A stretch of 64,000 nucleotides of DNA from Pontederia crassipes. Lineage: Eukaryota; Streptophyta; Magnoliopsida; Commelinales; Pontederiaceae. A model generated the notes under the pieces. The model ran no database searches and was not told the DNA's origin. It worked only from the letters and a program-made list of their open reading frames with translations. The DNA lies in the NCBI GenBank assembly GCA_030549335.1, contig CM060191.1:4717001-4781000 (forward strand), in the 5' to 3' direction. Position 1 is the first letter of the stretch. Each line of letters begins with the position of its first letter. Shown in pieces: positions 33,167-45,061 of the stretch. The position numbers and the translations under genes were made by a program.

Positions 33167-34433
33167 GTATATCTATATGTATATGTGTCTAATTAAGTGG
33201 GAAAAAGTAAAAGGAAGTCGACCAACTAAAATAGCGATGCAGTCCTGCGTTGCTATTTCAGGGCTATGTCGTGGCTAATAAAAATAGCATCCGATTAGCG
33301 CCGAAACGGTGTCATGAGTTTGGGATGCCAAAGCTGAGGCACTAAACTGACGCAATGGTGGTTTTATTTAGCGACGACAAGTATTGCGTCGCTAATGTGA
33401 TGCTACTATGGGATATTGCAACACTATTTCAATGCCATTGTGTCTATATATATTGTGGCGCTAAGTCATGTCACTTAGTTCAACCCCCATATTTCATGAT
33501 TAAGAATATATAAATAATTTATCTATAATATATATATATGTGTGTGTGTGTGTAACATATGATATAGGAATACATATGTCGGTAATACACATAATGTAGC
33601 TAACATATAGTAATATATATATATACATATATATATATATATTGGAACAATATATCAACGTCATTGCGTCTATACTATGACGCTAGATCATGTCACCTAT
33701 GTATTTACATATGTGTATGTGTATCTATGTATATTTAGGAATACATATATAGGTAACATATATAGTATAGGAATACATATAGATTTAATTGATTAAGAAT
33801 ATTTAACAGACTTATTCATTAAAGTATAATATAGGTGATATATATAGTTATCCAATATTCTAGAGTCCTTATTCAGCTTATTAATTCATTACTCAAATTG
33901 ATTATTTTGTGTCACACAGCGACTCATTAGGGACGCAACTAATTAGCGTCGTTTGCGCCTCACAATAGCGTCGCAAGCATCCGATGCTAATGTTGACTCT
34001 TGAGCTAGCGTCTACTTAGCATCACAAACCTATGACGCTAAATTAGTGTCTCACATTGTCGACGCCGATACAACAACGCAGACCTCCGATGCCAATATTG
34101 CTTTCCTAAGCGGGCATCGATTTAGCGTCGTAGTTTGGTGATGCTACTTTAGCGTCGCATTTTAGTCGAGGCCAACACAATGCTACAATCTAGCGCACAT
34201 TTTCTAGTTTTGACGCGTGATAATAGCGACTTTGTAGTGTCGCAATGGCACCGAATTTAATGTTGATCGTCTGTAACGCTAATGCGACGCTAAATCGACG
34301 CTAAGGCGAGGCACTTAGCATCTCGCTTTGTCGACCCAAAGGCGTCGCTAAGTTAACACTATTGGCATTGAATTAGTGTCGCATCATTTTGAGTCACTAA
34401 TGTGCATCTCTATTTGGCAGATTTATTGTAGTG
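32625..34433 (+). mobile_element. CACTA family II, right half with intact terminus
   Basis: Starts within a GC-rich tract (CGGAGCACGGCACCGGAGG, shared with 8270). It follows the 8380-8820 segment through AACAGTAAAGGAAGAAGTT, TTTAGCGCCGCAAAG and the TA/TG microsatellite. It then continues through two subterminal blocks (33230-33480, 33900-34400) rich in TTAGCGTC/GACGCTAA, and ends TTATTGTAGTG at 34433. The left half is missing. No coding capacity. Confidence 0.75.
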
Positions 34434-34865
34434 GTAAATGATCAATAACTCAATGCAAGCTGGAATAGTTACCTTCACCCTTTCATGATGATTCGTAGTC
34501 TATTCCATAACAATGTCGTGAGAGATATAGCGACTTGTTCATTTAAAGCCTCAACTTGCCAAGATTTCATGATTATTAAATGCATTAATTTCAACATAAA
34601 TTCTCATTAATAAATGTTCTAGCTTTAGATGTATACAACTTGAACACGTAATTCTCAAGTGGAAGGTGTATTAGTTTTTATAAATTAATACTTACACAGT
34701 TCATTCTCTACCTTTTGTGGAGCTATTTCTAAATGTAATTAAATATTCCAATGCAAGCTGTAATTTTAATAATGAATTAAGAATGTTTTTCAAAATCTTT
34801 ATGTATACCTCTTTTTTCAAGATTTTTTTCATCATCTCCTCATATTTTTCTTGTTAGAATCTACG
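34434..34865 (+). promoter_or_regulatory. Upstream region of the MADS-box gene
   Basis: AT-rich, non-repetitive sequence between the CACTA terminus and the MADS start codon. The upstream region available before transposon sequence begins is only about 430 bp. No TATA box can be assigned with confidence. Confidence 0.4.
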
Positions 34866-35582
34866 ATGGGTAGAAATGACATCTTTGGTGGTAGGGGCCG
34901 TAAGAAGATCGAGATGAAGAAAATACTCAAGGAAGATGCTCGTCAAGTGTGCTTCTCAAAGCACAAGATGGGTGTTTTTTCAAAAGCTAGCAACCTCTCC
35001 ATACTTTGTGGTGTCGAGGTGGCGATTCTCATCACCTCGCCTGGAGATAAAATTCACTCTTTTGGGAGTCCATCGGTCAATTCGGTCCTAGATCAATTTA
35101 TGTCTGATGAGCAAACTCAAACTCTACTATCTCCTGTGGAAGGCGATCACGCTGAGCGAGTGATGCAAGAGTTTGTAGATCTCTCTCGCAAGGTTGAAGC
35201 TGCTAAAGAAAGAAATGCCATGCACAAAGAGCAGTTCAAGAATTTTCTTCAAGAGATTGATCCAATTTGGTCCAAAAATGTAGATGACCTGAAACTTGAA
35301 GAGTGTGTTCAAGTAATGACCAAGTTGGAGGCCCTCAAAGCAAGTTGTCAAGAAATTCTCAAGGATGCGGTTCATATCAATGGAGGTAGTTCTGAGGTTG
35401 ATACAAAATCAAATATGAAGACTGGTACTAATCATTGTCCTAATATCGCTCCTCCAGCATCCTCAAATGGACCATGGATGAGGTTGCTTAACCTCGATGA
35501 AGATGGATCTGAGCTACTTTCCCTTCAATCACTTGAATATGATGTGAATGCCTCCAAGAAAATTCAAGCTAAATCAGAATAG
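34866..35582 (+). CDS. Type I (M-alpha) MADS-box transcription factor, AGL62-like
   Basis: A 238-residue, intron-less ORF. ATG at 34866 (MGRNDIFGGRG) is chosen because the reading frame upstream has no earlier ATG. The MADS domain covers residues 8-67: GRKKIEMKKILKEDARQVCF, SKHKMGVFSKASNLSILCGV, EVAILITSPGDKIHSFGSPS. The ARQVCFSK and SILCG..VAI signatures and the following FGSPSVNSVLDQF are typical of the M-alpha group (AGL62/AGL61/AGL23-like), regulators of female gametophyte and endosperm development. A coiled-coil-like region spans residues 95-160, and a C-terminal part contains WMRLLNLDEDGSELLSLQSL. Instead of the usual KRR.G.FKKA it has KHKMGVFSKA, so two or three basic residues of the DNA-binding helix are changed. 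An AATAAA signal follows at 35633-35638. Uninterrupted, so probably functional or recently so. Confidence 0.9.
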   Translation: MGRNDIFGGRGRKKIEMKKILKEDARQVCFSKHKMGVFSKASNLSILCGVEVAILITSPGDKIHSFGSPSVNSVLDQFMSDEQTQTLLSPVEGDHAERVMQEFVDLSRKVEAAKERNAMHKEQFKNFLQEIDPIWSKNVDDLKLEECVQVMTKLEALKASCQEILKDAVHINGGSSEVDTKSNMKTGTNHCPNIAPPASSNGPWMRLLNLDEDGSELLSLQSLEYDVNASKKIQAKSE

Positions 35583-38440
35583 ATGGTTGATGATATGAGT
35601 TGATGCTATATCTTCTACAAGTTATTGTGATAAATAAATGTATAATGTTGAGAGATGGATGGTGTATGTGAGGTTTAAATCAATATATATATTAATGATT
35701 TAAAATAAATTTTCCATTGATTTTTGTGTGGTAAACAATGATTTATTCTTCTTATGCATTGTTCATTTGTGATAGAAAGTGTATGACACAATTATTTGAT
35801 ATTAAATATATCTAAGTGTTTATATTAAATATTAAATACTTTTTCAAGCAATAACTATTATGAGTTATGAACAATTATTTTATATTGGTTAGAGTGCCTA
35901 CAATAGAAAATTTTAAGGTTTAAATGTATATCCACTCTTTATGCAAGCTTAATTAATATACCAAATTTTGAAATTATTTCATTGTTAAACATTAAATCAA
36001 AGTTTTATAATGTCGTCATATAAGTTCTTGCATTATATACTTTTGTCTCTTTTATTTACAAAAAACCATTTTACTTCAATAAAAATAAATTTCATAATCA
36101 TCACACTATGATCACCCAATGTTATGAATATGTGTTTCTTTAATTAAAAAGGACATATAAGCTTGATGCACCCTTCGTGATCCAAGTGATGAGAGTGATA
36201 GAGATATGTGAATTAGGTGGAAAATGAATGGATGTGGGGATCAAGATATACCTAATTTACTAAGATAAGAATTACTCAATGTAATACCCCTTAGCTACAA
36301 GTGTACAATCGGTTGAGTATCATGTCCACAATGACTTGAGATTAAGGATCTACCTGAACAAGTCTAACCTAACATATAAGTTATGCATGCATTTTTTACA
36401 TATTTTACATGTCATTTATGTTATTTTTCATAGTTTTAGACCCATGCATCCGTTCGGTTATTTATTTTTTAAAATTCTTTTGAGTCTAAAGTTACTCACT
36501 ATTATTTTATTTTATTCTCAGGATCATCATTTCAAATGTACGATTGAATAAAAAGAATGCAAAAATAATGGCTACATTTAGCTCTTATAAGAACCCCATC
36601 CGGGTTAGCATTATACCGGAACTGGGTAATTGAATTTGACCCGAGTTCAGCCCAACTCTCGAACTTGGGTCAAAATGTCATAAAACTGAGACCGAGATCT
36701 ATAATCATGATGGTTAGGATCAATGGTTGTGATTTGCCAAGTAATTTTCACGTAGTTGTGTCATAATCAACCCCAAACCCTCATAGGCCGCCACCTCTAT
36801 AAACACTTACGCACCATAATCTTATGAAATGTGCAGTCTCAGAGTTTGGAACTCTATCCGCACATAAAATGAGAGAATAATTTTTATTGTGTGTCACTAC
36901 GGATTAATCAAAAATTGAGGAATCCAAAGTTTTCAACAATCATTTTCAATGTATCCTAAGACTCCTTTAAGAGACATTGTCTACTACTTGAGAGTTTGAT
37001 TATAATTTCTAATATTTTTATTATTTTTTCTCCTCAAAGTTAGAATCAAATCATTGTTTACGAAGTAGTTTCATTGTTTCGGGAAGACTAAATTTTTGCC
37101 CATTTTTCTTTCAATTTATTTTATGATTTAGAATTATGTGAATTTTCATATGGTGTCTATTTAATGCTCTTATATCAATTGGATAAATTTATGTTTGAAA
37201 TATTAGAAGATCCATATTAGTTAAATATGAATTTTGTGCATGATGATTGATTGAACGTGTGTCAGAATTCATTATCTCAAAACTTGAACAGAGTTCTGCC
37301 ATACCCAACTATGTTAGTGAATCTAATTTGATGTCATCAATTGTGGATTATTAATTAATAAAGAGATAAGTTGAAAACCAAGGGTCTGGACTTTATTTTT
37401 CTCTCTTATTAAGGTCCAAACATTTGAGATTGACATCGTCTTTATTTTTATTTTATTTATGATCACAAATTTATTTTTCTTTCAATAATTAACTAGGATG
37501 AGAAAATAACTAATTCATTAGTCATTCTACGATCGATAACTTTTACTTACTCTTTATTACTTAAATTCGACTTAGTATACTTTTTAGAATAATTGCATTC
37601 ACAATTTTTCCATCAATAAATTAGGGCTAATTTAATTACTAGCATGACAAAAAAAATTAAATTCAGGAAATGATGAAACATGAAAATAAAAAAATCGTAT
37701 TCTTTGTGGAAATTTATAATAATTTAATAAAAGTTGAAATTAAATTGACAGAAGAATTGAAAAAGAATCCTATCAATTATGGGAAATATCTCAAGGAGGA
37801 GTTTCATTGAAGTATTAGTCTGGAATGGACTTAGAACAGGTAGGATATATACAATTGAATAATTGAATCAAATTTTGAGATACATTGCTCACGCAGTGCA
37901 TTAATTTGGAAATTAGTAATCATATTCTCATAGTCAATTAGTTAAGTTGGTTGAAAAAACTAAATGATATCTTGTGGAAGTTCTTACATAGAAGAATATT
38001 CAAGATAGACTCTTGATTTATAAGAAATATCCACCAATACAAACCTACCTAATTCAAATCATATGGTAGTTGAGTTTTAAATGATGAGGAACGATGCCAA
38101 CTCTTAATAAATAGGAATATCTAAGGTAATTACCTCAGTTCAGAAAATCAAACTTTTATAACTCTTGTTGAAATTTAAAATCGCAAATGTCAAATCAAAA
38201 TTTAGTTTAACAATATGTGAAAACGCATTAATATGTAGTTCCTAAGCTACTTGTCATCAACACTAGATAAAATTTAGTAGACCATATGAAATTCAACACA
38301 AACGTCAAGTTACTGGACACACTTTATGAATACTTCAATTCATAAGTTAAAAATCAACTTGAGAAATAATTAATTCTAGAACAAGTTATGGACACTACTT
38401 TTGTTTTTGCCTCCATGACCTCTATTTATATGTTTCAAGA
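35583..38440. other. AT-rich flank of the MADS gene, decayed repeats, no gene
   Basis: After the poly(A) signal no coding region is recognised. Bases 36285-36350 (GCTACAAGTGTACAATCGG, then GACTTGAGATTAAGGATC) resemble the internal edge of the gypsy LTR at 15565-15630, so a decayed gypsy LTR may lie here. Bases 36600-36680 hold CCGGGTTAGC / CCGAACTGGGT / CCCGAGTTCAGCCC words of a low-copy repeat. Confidence 0.35.
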
Positions 38441-39100
38441 GCTTAATTCATGTCACCTAATTCAACCCTTATAATTCCATGATTGAAAATATAAAAATAA
38501 TTTATCTATGATACATATATGCAACATATGATATAGGAATTTATATGTAGGTAATACATATAATGTAACTAACATAAGTATACGAATATATATGTAACAC
38601 ATATAATATAGAAATACATGTGTACTAGGTAACATATATATTTAATTAGGAATATTTAATTCGAAAAGCATCGACTTAGCATCTACATAGCATCGCAATG
38701 ACTGTGACGCTAATTAGCATCTAAGAGAGACCACGCTAAAGCAGTGCAACATGTCGGTGCCCATATTCACTCCGTCAGTCACGTCGACATAACGACGCAT
38801 AATTTGTGACGTTAAATTAGCGCCGGCCTTTATCGACGCCAATATAGCGCTATGATTTTTCGCGCATTTCCCCATTCTAGCGTGAAATAATAGCGCCAAA
38901 GTAGTGTCTCCATGGCATTGTATTTCGCACTGATTTACTATAAGTCTAAATCGATGCTAATGTGACATTGTTGGGAGGCAGTGAGTGTCGCGCTTTGTTG
39001 ACGCAATCTCGCCGCTATGGAGATGCTATTGGCGTCGACTTAGAGTCTCCTTTTTGTGCGATGCTAATTGTCGTCTCTATTCAACAGTTTTCTTGTAGTG
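38441..39100 (+). mobile_element. CACTA family II, right-end fragment
   Basis: Begins ATTCATGTCACCTAATTCAACCC, matching 33463 onward in the element ending at 34433. It continues through TAGCGTC/GACGCTAA motifs (38660-39070) and ends CAGTTTTCTTGTAGTG at 39100. The left part is missing. It directly abuts family I sequence at 39101. Confidence 0.75.
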
Positions 39101-39189
39101 CATCTCTCCCTCCGACAGCGCTCTCTCCCTCCGGTCATCTCTCCATCCGACTGCACTCTCTCCCTCCTGTCATGTCTCCCTCCGATGAT

Positions 39190-39256
<67 letters not shown>

Positions 39257-39597
39257 CTGGCCCCTGCGATCTGGTCTCCTGGAGACGGATCAGGCCTCGG
39301 GCAGACGGATCTGCCATGAGGAGGCTTGATTCGCCATGAGGCAACCTGATCCGACTGCCAAACGGCCAAAATTTTTTATATTTTAAAAACCTTTCCGACG
39401 GACGGAGCCATCGAAAAAGTAGATAACCATCGAAGGAACTTTGAATGGCCTTAACCGTCGAAACTTTTGATAGATTTTCGCGTCTGTCAGAAATCGTTTG
39501 CGATGCCTACTTTTCCGACGGATCGGTTCTGTTGGAACTTCTATTTCTGGCAGATTTTTTCAATTCTCTGACGGAAATCTCCATTTTTCTTGTAGTG
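39101..39597 (+). mobile_element. CACTA family I, right-end fragment with CT microsatellite
   Basis: Pyrimidine-rich repeats of CTCTCTCCCTCCG lead into (CT)n at 39190-39253, then GC-rich sequence. From 39390, TCCGACGGA, CCGTCGAAAC and GACGGAAATC motifs follow, and the terminus ATTTTTCTTGTAGTG ends at 39597. The last bases match the right end of the complete element at 40831-42115. Confidence 0.75.
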
Positions 39598-40050
39598 CTT
39601 TTTAAATAAGTAAAAAATAATGATGAAATTTGAAATTCATAAATTAGTAATATCTTAATTCAAATTAACTTCAAGGCATGAAATTTGATTTACTATGCAT
39701 TCACGTCACAAAACTTGTATAAATCAATAGATCACATGAATTTAATTCTCCCCACATTCGTTACTAGAATACTGTCAATCAATAATTCAACTTTAGAATC
39801 AATAATCATTCAATTAGCTAGCTTTAGGAATTAATCACTTTTCAAAAAACGTAGATTAACTAATTAAATCAGAGTGCTCATCATATATTATTTTCTCTTT
39901 AAATTATAACTCTCCAAAATAAAATAACTCAACATATTATTCCAGGATGAGTAATAAAATCAGTTGGATTCTACGTAAAAAGAACTCAACATCACCTATG
40001 TAGGCTAACAACACTTCATATGACTCCCCAATCTTCAAATTGAGTATTTT
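39598..40050. other. No gene recognised
   Basis: AT-rich spacer between a CACTA end and the dispersed repeat. No ORF or terminus was found. Confidence 0.4.
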
Positions 40051-42265
40051 TAAAATTAGACTAACTGATCGGTCCAACCAATTCAACTGTGCACCGGTCA
40101 TCGGTCCGATTGAATGATAAAAGTTAATTGGACAAGAAAACTAGATTGAATGGGTCAACCAGACCAAAATCGGATCGAACTAAAATTGGTTTAATTCCCT
40201 ATTTTCAAAATTGCAGAAAAAATTGAATATAAATAGGAAAAATAAAAATATATATAGAAACTATATTAGTAAGGAAGGTGGAAGAATAGGAAAGGGAGAA
40301 AAAATGATCTTATAGAATGAAATAAAAAAATTATATTAATAATGAGAAAATTAAATTTGAATTGCATAATAAAAGGTGGAAAATTATTAAAAATACAAAA
40401 TATAATGAACTTAAACATCAAGATGATAAAATTTAAATAATTATAAATAATATATATTAAAAATATAAAAATAGAAATATATTATATATTTTATAAAATG
40501 GATTTAAAAAATAAAACAAATAATATAGAAAGAAATTTTGAATCTAAAAATAAAATGCGAGAAGATAGTAATAAAGACAAATTTAAACAAAAAATACTCA
40601 TAAAATTATTAAATAAGAAAATGATAAAATATAAATATTTCCTATTTTATAAATGTAAAAAGTAATTTATTAGTAGTTGATTAAATTGAAATGAAGACAT
40701 TAGTTTTTAATTTTAATATTTATTTATAATATAATTTTTTAATATAATAATGATGATATTATTTTAATAAAAATCTAGTTCAATTTCGTTAAATCTGATT
40801 GGACCAATCGAATCTTCACCTAGTAGGTGACACTACAAGAAAGATGGCAATTACAAACGGTTTCGACCTTCTGTAATTGCTCGAAAACTGTCGAAAATGA
40901 TTATTTCCGACGATTTTTTCGACGGAATCCATTCGTCCGAAAAATGGTCGTCGCAAATCAAACGATTGGGAAAAAACGTCGAAAGTTCCGACGGAAGTAC
41001 GACGGCCACGACCGTCCAAACTTTCGACGGTCGCGAACCGCCGAAAGTTTCGATGGTCATGACCGCCGATATTTGCGACGGTCGACGAAATCGTCGAAAC
41101 TTCGGCGGTCACGACAACCGTCGTAATATCGATGGCTTCGACGGTCAAAACCGTCACAAAGGAATTTTATAATATAAAAAAATTAGCCCGTAGGCTGGAT
41201 CCAGTAGTCAGTAGTGGATTTCGTCGTCCGCGGCCAGAACCGACCGACAGGCGAATGATCCGGCCGTCCGCAGCTGGATTCGGCCGTCCGCCGAATCAGT
41301 CTGTCCGCGGTTGGATCCGGCCGCCTAGCGGTCCGTGATAGAGAGAGAGAGAGGGGAGAGGGATGCCGGCGGGAGACAGACGTCGCCGGCCGTCGATGCT
41401 TGTCGTCCGGTCGGGAGAGGCTTGTCGGCAGGGAGAGGGAGAGGGAGAGAGAGAGAGGAGAGGGGGAAAGAATGAGATTGGGGAAGATTACATATATATA
41501 GGTGAAAAGATGAGAAAGCGGAAAAACGAAAAAAAGGGCGGGATAGTGAAATTTTAATTACTGACGGCTCTAACCGTCGGAAACTTAGCAAATATTAATA
41601 ATATATTTTATCATGATATACATGAATATAATATTAATTATTTTTAAAGTTACCGACGGCCGTGACCGTCGAAAATTATTTAATTATAAAAATAAAATAC
41701 TATGTTATATATAATATTTATTTTTTTATTTACTGACGATTTGAATTATCGCTAATTATTATCGATGATCTCGACCGTCAAAAATTACGATGGTTCAGAC
41801 TATCGTTAATTATATTAACAAAATACTCGTTATATTATATTACTTTTCATTTATCGACGGTCGTAACTGAAAATTACGATGGTCTAAACTGTCGCTAATT
41901 ATATTAATAAAATACTCCTTATAAAAATATTATTTTACATTTACCAACGGTCTGGACCGTCGAAAATTTTGACGTTCCAAATCGTCGAAAAATAAAATAA
42001 TTTTTCTGACGGTTGTGGCCATCGAAAATTCCGACGGATCGCTATCCGTCGCAAATTGCACGAATTTCTATCCGTCGGAAATTGCCCGTCGGAAAATTCC
42101 AATTTTCTTGTAGTGTGACCGATTTGATTTTAAAAATATTACTCTCGCTTCTTTATCTAAGTTTATAAAATAGAATTAATCCTATAATGATCTCTTTTAT
42201 TTCTATAAATTACAGTTTTATTTAATAATTTTTTAAGTTAGAGCAATAATTCTTCAATCTCTTAG
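40051..42265 (+). repeat. Dispersed AT-rich repeat, copy B, interrupted by a CACTA element
   Basis: Bases 40180-40830 and 42116-42265 together align with 2955-3790. The 1,285 bp between are a CACTA transposon with a TGA target duplication. The repeat itself is non-coding and of unknown class. Confidence 0.8.
40831..42115 (+). mobile_element. Complete non-autonomous CACTA element, family I (1,285 bp, TSD TGA)
   Basis: Left end CACTACAAGAAAGATGGC at 40831, right end CCAATTTTCTTGTAGTG at 42115. Both are flanked by TGA (40828-40830 and 42116-42118), the 3-bp duplication typical of CACTA elements. Subterminal arrays of CGTCGAAA/TTTCGACGG occupy 40860-41160, and GACGG/CCGTC motifs occupy 41560-42090. 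The interior (41170-41480) is GC-rich with GGATCCGGCCG-type repeats and a GA microsatellite. No transposase is present, so it would depend on enzymes supplied by another element. Confidence 0.95.
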
Positions 42266-42754
42266 ATATATATATGTGTGTACGTACGTATAAATATAAA
42301 GTTATTCTTCCATCGACTATTTCAAAGTTCTATCTTTTGGCCATTGTGAATTTTCTTTTTATTTTACGTGAATCCCTTCCATCATTCTCTTCAATTAATA
42401 ATTTTCTTTCAATACGTAACGTTTCTCTCTCTACATTCTCTTCTACCTCTCTCCATCCATAATCACCACCAATTGAATATTTAAATTTTTATCGACGTCA
42501 GTTTCTTTTTTGGAAGATGGAAAGAACATTTAAGAATTTAAAAGGAGGAACTTGTTATCCACAGCATATACGTGCATCTCCTACTGCAACCGAGATGCAG
42601 AACAAGCTCTACACTCTCAGGATCACCATCCATGCGCCCTCCAATTGAAACTGGGGCGTCACTCCAGTCGAAACACTGCAGCAACGCCGCCAAAATCTGC
42701 ATGTGGTTAGGATAAGTGACGGTCACGAGTTCGACATGAAGGCAACATCCGACG
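42266..42754. other. Upstream flank of the F-box relic
   Basis: Bases 42266-42530 are AT-rich with no gene. Bases 42540-42750 are more GC-rich. Read on the minus strand they contain ILAALLQCFDW, faintly like the C-terminal part of a plant cytochrome P450. This is a weak similarity over a few residues only. Confidence 0.25.
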
Positions 42755-43384
42755 ATGGAGGACGAAATCAGCTCAGTTGTCGTCGTCATCGATCGACTAA
42801 CAACATCCTCGAACGCGCACTGCAAGACCTGGTCGTGGACATCGTGGCGCAGTTGGCCGACGGCTCTCCTTCCCCCCTCACCGACCTCCGCAACGTTCTG
42901 GCAACATGCAGGAGCTTCCATGCGGCCGCCAGGGAGAGGGCTATCGGCATGTGCGTGTGTATAAGCAGAGGCTCTGGTGGGTCAACAAGGAGCGGTACTT
43001 CTTCGAGCTCGAATCCTTCGCCTCCCTTGGCAATGCAGACGTGCAGTTCCTGCTGGGGCTTGAGTACATCTTCGGTGGCTGTCGGAGATGTGACGGGCAT
43101 CTTGCTGTTTGGCCTCAATCAAGGCAACGAGGAGAGACGGCAGTGGGGAGTGGACGTGCTCAATGACTTGAGAACAAGCTGCACGGCGAGGTTCGTTCCC
43201 CATGAAACATAAAAAAAATGCCGAAGAAAAGTGAGCTCCGCCATCAGAAGGACCACCATGAAACAACTTTACTTCTCCCCCTTTGCGGTCAGTGCAATTT
43301 GCACAAACAATGTGTGCGGTCGGCGATGAAGAACAGACCCCGCTGTCGGAGGGGATTGGTTGGCGCCGTTTCATCGACAACAAT
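42755..43384 (+). pseudogene. F-box protein pseudogene, 5' part (disrupted by LTR element)
   Basis: ATG at 42755 gives MEDEISSVVVVIDRL, then the frame shifts. The next frame carries an F-box: LERALQDLVVDIVAQLADGS, PLTDLRNVLATCRSFHAAAR, ERAIG. A second shift gives KQRLWWVNKERYFFELESFA, SLGNADVQFLLGLEYIFGG. A third gives VGDVTGILLFGLNQGNEERR. This order (degenerate F-box, then a Sel1-like Gly-Asn-Ala/Leu-Gly pair) is that of the plant At1g67340/At2g35280-type F-box family, substrate adaptors of SCF ubiquitin ligases. In a further frame WRRFIDNN precedes the retroelement at 43385; coding resumes at 47861. At least three frameshifts are present besides the insertion. Confidence 0.65.
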
Positions 43385-43733
43385 TGAAGGAATTGGTACA
43401 TATAATAAGAGGGTATTATAGGAATACCTCGTAGCGGAAGAACGGATCGTCTGAGACTTTTCTACATTGTTTCGAACTCGTTGTCGAGACTTCGATCACG
43501 TACGAAAAGAAGCCAAATGTTCACAATCCATATACCTTTGGACATCGTCAGAATTCAGCAGGCCTGCGACGGAGTTTGTCGGACTGCTCGTACAACCATG
43601 TTACAATAGGCGCCTTTATATAGCAGCCCAATAAGAAGTTACATAAACTTCTTTAGTACTCAATCAAACTGCTTAGTGCAGTTTTACATAACTTTGTGTG
43701 GGCCAAAGGCTCATTTGGGCGAAAGGTCCAACA
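43385..43733 (-). repeat. Left (3') LTR of the LARD-like element
   Basis: TGAAGGAATTGG...GGTCCAACA, 349 bp, matching 47502-47860 with scattered substitutions and a missing block of about 11 bp (AGGCTTCTACATG in the right copy). Confidence 0.9.
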
Positions 43734-43734
43734 A

Positions 43735-43746
43735 TCTCCCACTCGC
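43735..43746 (-). promoter_or_regulatory. Polypurine tract of the LARD-like element
   Basis: The plus strand reads TCTCCCACTCGC directly inside the left LTR, so the minus strand is a purine-rich GCGAGTGGGAGA abutting the LTR. This is the expected plus-strand priming site. Confidence 0.75.
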
Positions 43747-45015
43747 ACCAATGGGCCGATACACATATACGATTCCAATAAATGTCCATTATGGTAAATG
43801 GATCGTGCGACTCACGAGTACATCCACAACTAAGGGAGAACTATAACCTGTTAGGGATAAAAAGTCACTCAACCACTTGAGAGCCTATACTAAGCCAATA
43901 CTATGATAATACATAGTCGCTCAAACATTCATGTTACTCGCTTTGTCTTAGAAACATCTTGCTTGCACACTCCAGACGACACACGTCTTATCATGCATGA
44001 TTTTGATTGATCCGTATTTGTATGCTTACGTATTTGGCCAATTGCATCACAAATACCATGTAGCACCAGTGAATCTTCCTCTCGTCCTTGTATTTCTTAG
44101 TTTTAAGTCAGCTGCTTTCCTAGTCGTGGCTCGACGGACCGCATACAATTTTAGCCTTTGAGTACCTCGCTAAAATAGCAACACTAACACATTACTTTGA
44201 AATATAGTCAAGAGTCTAAGGGCAATCTCCAGACTTCTTCAGTCCTTAAAGACACACTCTGACGAAAAATTATAAAATATTCGTCAAGTCTTAGAGTCGA
44301 CTTAACATACTAGGTTCATAACCAAGTACTACGGTGGAGACTCCTACCGAAAGAGCGTATGCCATAAACTCGTAACACCGCACAGACTGGAGTCCAGACG
44401 TTTACCCATGATGCCTGACTTGAGTCCTCCCACTAGTCGCCCAAGAATTTGTGCCACGAGGTCTCACATGTGGCTTCTCTTATCAGACGACACAGAGTAT
44501 GTATAAACTCGTGTCATTCTCCCGAACATATCAGGGCGATCATAAATCTTATATCTGGATCTAAATCATTTTATCTCCGCTCGCTATACACTAAGCGCTG
44601 AGGCGATTATCCGTGTGACTGATAATCTCGTGCCTGACCGACATACTCTACATGCTTTATCAAAAACATTAACTAACTTTAGAATAAAATTTAATATAAT
44701 TTTATTCATCACAAGAAGATATAGAATACATCATCACATAAACTTTGCGCATGTTAATGCGTCAGTCGAACATGCTTAGTACGTATCACGTATTTACATA
44801 TGTATTCATCAATCATATCTTCTTCACATTGTCAAGACATACTAGACATCAATGTATTTTTCCTTAATGGTCCATCCTTTTTATCATGCAATATTGACAT
44901 GCATATTGCAACAAAAGGCATACTTGACCATTCTCAATACAGGAGTAAAATAACTTACTTAACCAGAGGGCTCCATACTATCATTGAGTATAACACAAGC
45001 TCAATTTTTATAGTT

Positions 45016-45018
<3 letters not shown>

Positions 45019-45058
<40 letters not shown>
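45019..45058. repeat. (TA)n microsatellite
   Basis: About 20 TA units inside the LARD interior. The second copy of this interior has a longer run at 63368-63422. Confidence 0.95.

Positions 45059-45061
<3 letters not shown>

Noticed and set aside
34851..34865. Earlier start for the MADS protein
   Set aside because: The codon at 34851 is TTG, not ATG. The first ATG is at 34866 and puts MGR directly before the MADS domain.
39064..39369. RERERE/SLSLSL ORFs
   Set aside because: Translations of a CT/GA microsatellite in a CACTA end.
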